From assembly GCF_914767665.1 (NCBI RefSeq), contig NC_059501.1, forward strand, positions 25,768,501 through 25,832,500: 64,000 bases of DNA. The letters run 5' to 3'. Both the position numbers and the translations under genes were made by a program. Positions 54,481 through 64,000 of the stretch are shown here, piece by piece. The DNA is from Harmonia axyridis. Taxonomy: Eukaryota; Arthropoda; Insecta; Coleoptera; Coccinellidae. The notes under the pieces were generated by a model. It was not told the DNA's origin. It saw only the letters and a program-made list of their open reading frames with translations, and searched no databases. Numbering within the stretch: the first letter of the stretch is position 1; the number at the start of each line of letters is the position of its first letter.

Positions 54481-54916
54481 CATCAACAACTGTTTTGTAC
54501 CCTTGTTTCAACAATTTAGTTGGTACAGAATTAAAATGTGTAAATTTCTGTCATGTTCACTGTAAATATAAAATGAAGGAATTGAATAAAAAAAAAATAT
54601 TATTCTTAAACTTGATAACATACACACTGAACGCAACATATTTCACCGCAATACCGTAGAATTTGAGTTGATTAATTTTTTTTTCTTCAAATTTCGAAAC
54701 AAATGACCCCCTGTTCGAATCCTACATTAACATTTGCATTTTTTCTCTTTTTCTGGCATTTATATTTTTTATTATATATTTCGTTTTTCTTTTAAATTTT
54801 TTGCCAGTCTTCAAAGTTCAATTAATTCATTATTTGGACTCAATTTATGACAAAACTCCACGCTGTTCATCTTATATTTTGAATAAAATATTAAAAACTT
54901 CATAGTACTTTTTTGA

Positions 54917-55330
54917 AGGGCTTTCCAATAAAAGGTTTTATTTTGATATTTAAAAAAAACGATTATATTTCAAGAGAAATCAATGGATGTTAATTCTAAA
55001 GAGGAAGGCATGCCATTAATGATGGAAAACGATATCACCCAAATAGCCTCCACGTCTATGGTTGCAGCACCATATCCTTTTCATGGAATTTTCCGTGACC
55101 AATTCATTATGGAGCACTGGCATGGACCTTATCTCTCACGTGGCCACATACAAAAAGTGTTGAATCACAAGATCGTGGTGGCCAACTTTGATCTCCTCTT
55201 CGACCGGGAAACATTTGCAAAATTGTGATTGATTTGTTGCTTGTGTGACACGTAGCACCGTCTTGATGATAATGAACATCATTCAATATTTCACTTCTGC
55301 TTCCGATAGTAACGAAATTTTTTGTGTTAT
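54917..55330 (-). pseudogene. Tc1/mariner-type transposase relic, C-terminal half
   Basis: Minus-strand translation gives HQDGATCVTQ (second catalytic Asp) near 55250. PPRSCDSTLFVCGHVRDK (third Asp) follows at about 55170, then a KRIWCCN-like end. The terminal repeat AGGGCTTTCCAATAAAAGG lies at 54917. The N-terminal half is missing. It belongs to the family of the relic at 46560. The overlapping plus-strand 81-codon frame (54983-55228) is a shadow of this gene. Confidence 0.65.
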
Positions 55331-58213
55331 AAATAGTTACCTACGAAGTACTATCGGAAGCGAAAGAAAAATATGTATAGAAGTTTTCGAAATGAGGGTG
55401 CTCACTTAAAGGTTAGATTATAACCTAATGATATACTTTTAAGCTAATATATATTTGAGAAAAATAAAAAAAAATTGTGGAGTTAACACCCAAGTGGAAT
55501 GCGGTGCTTTTCCAGCAAAATCCTTGAGCTACAAATAAAAATTTTGGTGTTACAAATAGTTACTAACGAATGAAAAAAAAAATTTCTTCATTTTTGGAAA
55601 AATGGGCGCCCAGATCACGGAAACTTTTATTACATCACGTTCATATAATATTTTAGAAAAATAAATTTTAAATTCAATAAAGGTGGGAAAAAAACAAAAA
55701 ATGAGATTTATCTCTACAAAACTACTTATATTCTAAAATTATATTCTCTTCTTTAGAACAAGCAGGAAACATCAAACGAACACGTATGTTCGTGACTTCC
55801 AAATCTGTGATTTCATGCTGGACATCCAACTTTCTTCTTTGCACCCAAAACGATCCTTCAAATCTCCTCAATCCGATACTCCAATTTGAATAATGCAAAT
55901 CGTTAAAACCAACCCTTCGAAATCCTCGCAATACTCCCAAGATTCACATAATTTAATATGCACTTCGCACACTATACCTCGCAGCATCTTTTATCTGATA
56001 CAGAATATTTTAGCGCAGATCTGCATATGTATAAACCATAAAAACAACCTGCGCTGGTTTCACACGGTAACTTGCCGATGACCAAAACACCCCTCGATAT
56101 CAACTTTACACTTCCCCATTCTGAAAGATAACTTGACCAGGTCGCTCTTCTTCAAAGGGTTGGACAGAGAAGGGCATACGGGGTTGATAAGGGGTTGAAG
56201 GAGAAAGGAAGAATGCAATTGAAGACACCAAGAAGGACCGGTTTGGTTAAGTGTGTCTGATTTTCTTAAGTTTTGATATCAGGTCAGTTTCGATCGTGAT
56301 TCAAAACGAAAATGAACCTCTTTCGATTTGAGGTTATGTTCTAGTGTTTCCGATTGCGGTGTGTCGAAATTTAGTGTGTTGTGTCTCTGAATTGTTCTAG
56401 GATATTATGAGGAATTTTTGAAGACTGAGTTAAGGAACAAGAAAAAGATGAAACAGACTTGATTAATGAATTGAAGAAAATAGTAGGTGACACTATATGA
56501 TTTTGATGAATGTAAGAGCTTTATCACCTAGTTGTAGATCTGTGAAAATATTAATGGAATCATAGTACAAATTCATGAGTACATCATGAAGAGATTTAAA
56601 GTCTTTTTATATCGAATATGCAAAATATGTCAAACTCTCATCATAAAATAGTTGTAATTATCGATCAATATTTAACATCAACTATACGTCATATTTATAT
56701 AAAAAATAGCACACTAATCGTTCTGAAATATTCATTTATTTTGAATCATCTACTGTTTGGATATAGTTGAAAGTTTTTGGGAAATAACCTGATGAAAATG
56801 CCATACATAGTAATGAACACCATCCAATCCTCATGAGCTTAACATATACGGTTCCCAGAATAATCCTTTCATAGGTTTTTCAATTATTTGAAACTAAACA
56901 AAATGAAATATGCTTGCGTCATGGAATGAAAATGAAAAACTTCCATTAGAACTAATCAAATTATTGAGAATGTCATTGCTACTATTATTAAATCATTAGA
57001 AATATCATCAAACTATTGTAGAAAATTCAGAGGGAAGAATAGATGACCAATGAATAATTTCATTCAACATGATGAAATTTGTTTACTGTTACATGCTGCT
57101 GCTATTTAATTCTGAAAAAACTTCACCTTTTCTGACATTCTCACACATTGGTAGAGATGGTTGAGTTTGATAATTCTTCACCAAATTCCTCAGTTAGGAG
57201 AAGTTTTATCGGATGACGACTTGACAGATTTTTGTCTGTGACAGTACGTCCAAGTCTGCCGAATTTCGGATTCTTCCCTTCGCTTTGTTTTTGAAATAGT
57301 CCTATTGAATACAACAACAGTGTTGTGGTATCTTTATGAAAAACTTTCAAATTTACAATCCAATATTATACAATAATATTCGAAAACCATTGTGAATAGA
57401 GTTGGAAAATATTCTCATTTTTGACGCTAAGCTCTCTTTCATCGCCCTGTATATCGGATATATCCAGAAGTTCCTCACCCGAGAACAAATTAACTTCGTT
57501 TAAATTCACCACTGAAATTAACAAAGGTTTACATGAAACTCCACACCAAGCTACAATAATATAATTTCTCGAGTTCATAAAACACACAATAATGTTTCGC
57601 TTGCTATCTCATCTATTGAAACTATGCTTGAGTATAATTTCCGTTATGAAGAAAATGAATTAAATAAATATTGTAGTTAACAACACAGGGAATACAGAAG
57701 CGGAAATTGCGAAATAGAAGCTAAACTATGTCCAGATAATACAACAGGCCGGCAACTTCAAACGAATCGAATTTCAACCGGTCAACTTTGACCCTACCCA
57801 TGATGGTGAAGTTGGTTTACTTTGCACGTAGATATATATGTGTAGAGGGCGAGAATTTTATGCTTTCAGTGTAAGGGATATACAAAGGAATTCGATTCTC
57901 GTTGTCCTACGTTATTAAATTCAATTAGACAAATTGTTCGATTGAAATTATGCCCAACCTTTTGTAAACATATTGGTGAAGCTTCTTGATCTATATTGGC
58001 CAAAGATTTAATGATATATGGGCAGATGGACTGTAATATTTTCATTTCATATTTTCCCTTTCGATAAAATATAATAATGAAGAAGAAAAATATCCTCAAA
58101 ATAAGAAATCCATCTGACGATGAATGAAATGTTATCATTGAATAATATTCACAATAAAAAGGTCAAAACGATAACATTGTACATGTATAGAAACAAGTTC
58201 AGGCGCGTGGCAA
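55331..58213. other. No supported gene
   Basis: AT-rich. Minus frames at 55722-55940, 57141-57350, 57366-57587 and 57866-58138 have mixed residue use but no motif or shared splice pattern that I can support. A slightly GC-richer segment at 56090-56400 may be a leader or promoter, but there is no evidence beyond composition. Confidence 0.4.
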
Positions 58214-58336
58214 GGTATATTGTTATGGGACACCTTGCTACCTGTCAAGGGTCCCGTTTAGGGATATGTACTAGAGACTAGACAACCTGTTGAAATACCA
58301 GACTGACAGGTTTATAAAGGTGTCGGACAATATACC
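58214..58336. repeat. Imperfect hairpin, arms of about 34 bases
   Basis: GGTATATTGT, GACACCTT and ACCTGTCA in the left arm (58214-58248) pair with their complements in the right arm (58304-58336). The loop is about 55 bases. It could be a short foldback remnant or a structured RNA. Confidence 0.65.
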
Positions 58337-60059
58337 GGCATATCAATTCATCAGTAGGAATTATAGTTCATAGCGTTAATTGTCGAAAAGTAATATAAAA
58401 TCCTTAATTCTAAATAAATAAATAATAAGCTGAAAAAAGGATGAGATTTGTTCTAACAATCATCCCTATTAATCTGAGAATTGTGATATTCCGATAATTT
58501 CTATTAGAACATAATATATTTTCGACCGTAGTACCTATCATCCTTATTGCTCGAATAAATTTTTTTTTTGGTCATATATTTTTTCAGGCCATAATTTCCC
58601 AGATTCTTCTATGTCTCTAACGTGAATTCAATACTGACTACGAAAATTATCAAAAAATGATTTGAAGGATTGTTCCTTCATCTCAATGTTACATCTAATA
58701 TTTCAAAACTTGTCTCTATATTTGAAAAAATACTGAAAGAACTACATCGGTGCGTTTAAATCGACAACTCGGAATAAATTCTGCCATTATTTAATATCTT
58801 GAATATTATAGAATCATATAAAGAATTGAAAACTGATAATGCATAAATGACATTTATTAAATGAGTGTAATAATGTCTGACTAATAAGAAAACATTTCTT
58901 ATAAGGGTTTTCGGGCTCTAGGCTAGTCTTCCTCTGATATTTGGAATTCCTAATATCAGATATGCAGTAAAGTAAATTTTAATACCTGTATTCTTTTGCT
59001 ATTTGTGTATTTCATCATAGAGCATATGATTGACATACTTTCAAGAGGGCCATAATTGTTTTAACGTAAAAGTAAATTAAGTGAGTTGAAAGAAGCAGAA
59101 TATTCAATTTTGGATATTCATATCAAAAAATTCTATAGTTTATTTTCAATGTTAAAATCAAGATAAATCAAGTAGTAGAGTTCTGTTCAGGTGTAGGAAC
59201 ACATAATGAAACAAATTTGACCACAAGTAGAATCTTACTTATCCATTTTTTTTTCCAGCGGCGTCGACAGCGTGGTCATTTTGCCGCATTCTATTTTCAT
59301 TTAGTTTTATAAACTTATCCATTATTCGTTGAATACAAAGTCATGAGATTCTTTCAATTAATTTCCATATTTTCATATTGATGGCTTCGGGAATATTGAA
59401 GCAATAATGATGCAAATCATAATTTTTATATAGAGAGTTGAAACCAATCCAATGCTTCATTTTATAAAAGAAATGCATTCTATGAGAATGAACTCTACAT
59501 AATATACTGTAATTTATTTTGTATCCACACAATTCTTTGGGAAATAGTAGGTACTCAAATTTCTTGAAATTATGTACGGTACTTCAATATTTTGTAGGGT
59601 TTCTTGAAATATTTTACAATTTTTATTTCATGACATAACTTTAATACATCATCATGACCATTTGGGGCGATAAGGATAATTGATAATACTTAAACAAACA
59701 TAAAAGTGTTAATATCTTAAGTTAGAACATAGATTATTCTGACTTCTGAGGTACTATACATTGATTTAGGATTTTGGTTGTTTAAGTATTCTGTGTTTAC
59801 AAATTTGGAAACACTAGAAATTTCCACTTCAAACTTCGAACGTTCTCAGATGAATATTTATAAAAAATGTGAAGTTGAATGGTTTCTCTTGTACAAAATG
59901 AAATAAACAACGATAATAAAATGAGTGGACATGAATATCAGAGCTAATAACGGTGTTCGCAAGCTCAATTTGTTATTATTATCGAAAATTAAATAGAATA
60001 TCGATAGAAGATAATTCAATATTTATTGCCACCGAAATTGCGATAACTCATTTCATTAT
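58337..60059. other. No supported gene
   Basis: AT-rich spacer. Nothing recognised. Confidence 0.45.
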
Positions 60060-60345
60060 ATTATGAATATTCCTTCTTTCAACAAATGGAATGTGAAAAG
60101 TGAGTTTATGATGGTTTTTCTAATTTAGTAGCCCATTTCCAACGTTGGAAGGGTCATATGCTTGGAAAAACTTCAGTTTGCCGGTTTCCAGGGGTGGCAT
60201 AGCTCATTATGAAAATTCGAAATGGCCATATATTTTCATCTAGGGGAATCGGGAAAAATGGTAATTCCTTTTGTATGGTATGCCTTTTGACCTCAAGGAA
60301 CTACTTTCAAAATATATGTATAAGTCAAAGACTCACCCTGTATAT
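60060..60345. mobile_element. MITE-like remnant with CACCCTGTATA end
   Basis: The right end ACTCACCCTGTATA resembles the ACAGGGTG-type ends of the foldback and MITE elements at 13135 and 25896. A palindrome TCCAACGTTGGA lies near 60140. The left end is not identified. Confidence 0.35.
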
Positions 60346-61038
60346 TCAGACTTATCAAGACAAGTTACTTTAGTCGAATGAATATGATTGTTTTGGGTAT
60401 AGAGAATATTGGAAAATAAAACACTCTATTGAATGAATACAATCTAAGAAAAAACGACATACACAAATAAAATCTATTGAGAAATTGCAAATAAATTATT
60501 TATTCAAAAAAATATTGCGATTAATTTCAAATATTCTTTGAATAAACTCGTCTTCTCTGAAGTCTAAATATGTATATAGACGAAACGCTGACTTAGTTGA
60601 AAATGATAGTCTAATTTCAATGGTTCAATCCTTCATTTTTGAATTTTTCTGAATAATGATATTTTATTTAGGAGGCTTATTGAATTTGCTTCATGAAATG
60701 TGAACATTTCAGAAAAATCTGAAACTAGAGCAATAAATCGGCACTAAATCACCACAACAAAGTAATAATCTCCCATAGAAACCTCACACGATATTCACAT
60801 CTACTTTGAGTAAATATCCTCTTGCATTGACAAAAACGATTTCGTAATTCCCTCCCTTTGTGAACAGAGATTTGTCGCAATTCCAACGGTAAATTCAGAC
60901 ACCTCATCATGCAGAATGACAACGAAATATGAGAAAATAATACAACTCTCAGCGAACGACATAATTCGATACAGAACTCCCTGTCCTCATTACTCCGAAA
61001 AGTTACCAGGCTACAATCCTAGCCGATGCTTGTACAAA
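60346..61038. other. No supported gene
   Basis: AT-rich. A short segment at 60585-60640 is repeated at about 15355. Confidence 0.4.
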
Positions 61039-61084
61039 ATGGACGCCCTCGCCGCAAAGTCCGTCGCGACGACCATCGCACGTA
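61039..61084 (+). CDS. Possible short first coding exon
   Basis: In a GC- and CpG-rich patch (61010-61140), an ATG after TACAAA opens MDALAAKSVATTIAR. The frame runs into a strong splice donor, GTAAGG, at 61085, and meets a stop codon shortly beyond it. This pattern fits a first coding exon of a host gene. There is no second exon to confirm it, and chance is possible. Confidence 0.2.
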
Positions 61085-63019
61085 GTAAGGCATAGCCGAC
61101 GTTGATCAATAATGATCAGCGTTAGGGAGAGAATGTCAAGCCTGAAGCTTGTCGGACTTGTCCGCTATTCCTAGACCATTACGTTGGAGTTACAGACATT
61201 TCTAGAGCTAAGTACACAGCTAGCATGATTTTCTGTTGGACTATGATGTCCGAATATGTATTTGTCCTTCCAACCCTTCCACTCCCAACACTGACTGATT
61301 ACCCTGCGTGTTCCTCGATAGCTTTACTGCAGACTCATGAAATATTCGCACTTTGACTGACGCAACATTTATCTGTTTGGCCCTGCCTCTGATATTTTCG
61401 GTATGGTTTTTTTTCTGCAGAATATAAATTCGAGAGAGTGTGTGTGTGTGTAGGTGTGCTGTTGAATAATCCTGGGTTTTTACTACTGTGTCCATTATAC
61501 GGGGGAAAAAGTTGGAGATAAAATGGACGACGGTTCGAAAAGGAATAATTCATTTTCGAAAACTGAAAATTCTATAAAACATGGTGTTCTGGCTTTTTCT
61601 AAGATATTCCTCAATTGGATGGACCTTACTTTTTATGTTTTCACTCAAGATTTTATGAACTAGGTATTATAAGATGATTTTCACCGAATAAAATTAGAAT
61701 AAATTTTACCACACACGCTCAACACTGACCTTAATAAGTGGATGAAAACTACTGAAATAGACAAGTTGTTCATTAATTGAAGGTTCAAAGGAACATTGCA
61801 GATTCTTTGGTTAAAAAAAATCTTATATATGGGCCGCAAACGTTTTGTTCTCGATATAAAAGTGTCTTGTGTTCTTTTTTTTTGTGATGATTAGAGCATT
61901 TTATCGAATCTTCATTGATATTCGCTACAGATTTGGTAAACAAATATCAAAACTCATACTCAATTTAACCACCTCACCTCATCTTACCACCAAAATAATT
62001 TGGATTTCTCTGAGGATTACTAGAGTATTATTTGAAAATTTTTTCTCGAAATCATTGTAAGATACGACAAAAGTATGAGATACCAAAAAATGTAGTACAA
62101 AATTTAAGTTGAAAATCTCGTGAAGGGAAGATGCTATATGAAAAAAACTTCAATACCCCGTATCTCAAAAACAATGCGTTTGCGAGCCCATGTTTGAATA
62201 TCTTTTTTCTTGGTCAAAATCATCCCACGAATCTCTCACCTCCAATTTAGGAACATACTGTATAATATAGCATACATTCTCAGCAATCTCAAAATCACAC
62301 AACAACAGAACTAAGAAATATAGAGATTGATCAGGAATAGGCCTAAGGCCTAATATAAAAAGGAGTAGAATATTAACATTAAAGTCTATCTACGTTTAAC
62401 AGTGTGGTCAAATTATTGACTCCTAGGTACGTAGAAAACGAATTGAAGATAATTATATTATACATTTCTATGAAACAAAACTACCGGTAATCTGCTATTG
62501 AACACAAAATTTCTAGCTACTCTGGGATTTTTATAAAATAAAACGACGGCACTACGCCTGTACCTTAGCTTGAAAAACACATGGATACCAACACTCCAAT
62601 ATAAACCACAACCTGAACCCTGTTGTCTTTTTTTCTCCTACGGTGAAAATTTATCTTTGTGAGGCAACAAAAAGAAGAATTTAGCTGCGTGATAAGGCAA
62701 ACTACCTACGTTGTGAGTTGCTATCGCAAAATTTAGGAATATAAACTGTGAGATTGGGTGTAAAATTAGTGCTGTATCTAAGGGTCATTTTGTTTTTTCT
62801 TTAATTGATTCATTAAGCATTCAGAAATATACAACTGTTTATCATAAATATACCTACAACTGTTTCAATATCAGGTGACTTGTCTCGCGATACAATTTTC
62901 AGTATTAAACAACCATCTCATTCGATAATTTTCAAAATTGTATAATGTTGCGTCTCTCCAGAATTCCCATATGGCTACTCCATAATGAAACATATAAAGA
63001 ATATTCCGATTGGAATGAT
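61085..63019. other. No supported gene
   Basis: Includes a (GT)n run at about 61437-61450 (GTGTGTGTGTGTAGGTGTG). Otherwise AT-rich, with no recognised gene. Confidence 0.4.
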
Positions 63020-63490
63020 TCCATTTAAAATTCTTGTATTGGCAACACTGTGTATTATTTTTTGTCATTTTTTATGTCATTTGGTTTAGTAGGTTAAGCC
63101 ATTTGACCATTGAAAGGCAAATTAAGAACATTTAGAATTTGTGAAATTGTTCAATCGAAATTTCAGGAAGAATTCATGGACGACAAGATTTAGTTCATTT
63201 CATAAAATTTAAAAGTGATACCAAATACGACTCAGTCTTGGTAGTATAAGAGAAATTTGTCTTCCGAATTTGTGTAAAATACGACGAATAGTAAGTGAAC
63301 TGAGTAATGTTGTCCATGAATTTTTCCCAAACTAATCTCAGTATTCAAAACTGAGCACTTTTACAATTTCTAAACGCTGTTGAAGCGTGTTGCTTTCAAT
63401 GATTAAATGGCATAACCTACTGAACACAAATGACATAACAAATGTCAAAAAATAATACTCAGTGTTGCCATTAAAATCATTTTAAATTGT
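63020..63490. mobile_element. Long-TIR DNA element, non-autonomous
   Basis: The left end (about 63020-63110) and right end (about 63405-63490) are reverse complements over roughly 85 bases. Shared blocks include TTGGCAACACTG, ATGTCATTTG and CAGTAGGTTA with their complements. The internal 300 bases have no long frame. The terminal context suggests a Tc1/mariner-type MITE, but the target duplication is not clear. Confidence 0.7.
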
Positions 63491-64000
63491 AAGTATAATT
63501 CCTATTCAAAAAAATGTATACATGTGAGACAGCTGTTTCAGTGAAATGTTTCTAGAAATTATAGAAAATTTGGAAGAGTATTCCAGTCCTGGATTCAAGT
63601 CGAATCCTTGATTTAAGTCTTCTTCGGCAGCCGTTTATAGTCCAATACTGGATATAGGCCCATTTTTTTCTCAACAACAGCATGTGAAAATGTGTATGTA
63701 TTATAATAACGGATCTGATAACTCTATAATTGTAATTTCTGAATAGGTTTTTGCTCTTTCCATTTATATACCAGTGTATTTCATTTTTCTGCACTTGAAT
63801 TTCTCTTCTATTATCCATCTCTTCTTAGCTGGAATTGAAATAAAGAAGAATATAAAAGTATCGTAATTCCGATTACACCACAAATTTTCTTTTTCCTGTT
63901 TTAGGTATTTCATTTACTACGGGAATATTGAGTATGGTCAATAGAAACAAACTACAGAGCATGCGTAAAGTTACATTCTTCTTCTTACATTGATTCACAC
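63491..64000. other. No supported gene
   Basis: AT-rich to the end of the window. A minus-strand 88-codon frame at 63552-63818 has no recognised motif. Confidence 0.4.

Noticed and set aside
54983..55228. 81-codon plus-strand frame
   Set aside because: It is the antisense of a decayed transposase on the minus strand.
57141..58138. Series of minus frames as exons of one host gene
   Set aside because: No shared splice pattern, domain or conserved motif links them.
1..64000. CRISPR array, bacterial operon, rRNA or attachment sites
   Set aside because: No regularly spaced identical repeats with unique spacers, no ribosome-binding-site-linked genes and no rRNA-like sequence were seen; the content is eukaryotic.

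Overview
This is AT-rich nuclear DNA from an arthropod, almost certainly an insect. The evidence is the content: a Ty3/Gypsy element of Mag type, Jockey- and CR1-group LINEs, several mariner/Tc1-like relics, a THAP-bearing P-like element, hAT-like and foldback elements, GT-AG-style splice sites, and no prokaryotic gene organisation. The order cannot be fixed from sequence alone; a beetle would fit, but that is only a guess. I found no host protein-coding gene I can name. The window is an intergenic or intronic repeat landscape.

Layout. 0-6 kb: dispersed repeats, two copies of a P-like element (2491-3759 and 5046-5574; the first keeps a THAP-domain exon and contains a truncated LINE), and a mariner fragment. 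6.1-15.2 kb: a three-unit tandem array (unit 886 bp). Unit 1 carries a 389-bp hairpin-rich insert. Unit 3 is split by an intact LTR retrotransposon (8446-12970; LTRs identical by eye, 5-bp target duplication) and by a long-armed foldback element. 15-31 kb: mostly decayed material, with a PIN-like relic, a Jockey relic holding a SINE, a mariner relic, a nested foldback/MITE, and three LINE 3' fragments. 31-36.5 kb: a mariner relic, a 308-bp tandem repeat split by a hAT-like element with an internal empty site, and a pair of about 280-bp repeats. 36.6-40.7 kb: a LINE with both ORFs open (PHD/coiled-coil ORF1 and endonuclease-RT ORF2). 41.1-42.85 kb: a Jockey relic interrupted by a 794-bp miniature LTR element whose LTRs carry a tRNA-like A box, B box and T-arm. 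43.5-55.3 kb: foldback and Tc1/mariner relics and two LINE relics. 55.3-64 kb: mostly unassigned sequence with a hairpin, a long-TIR element and one possible short first exon.

How it fits together. Most elements lack functional enzymes and depend on others: the P-like copies lack most of a transposase, the hAT-like and foldback elements have no ORF, and the miniature LTR element has no gag-pol. Only the Mag-type element and the CR1-group LINE look capable of supplying their own proteins. Repeated copies inside the window provide empty-site controls, so the order of several nested insertions can be read directly.
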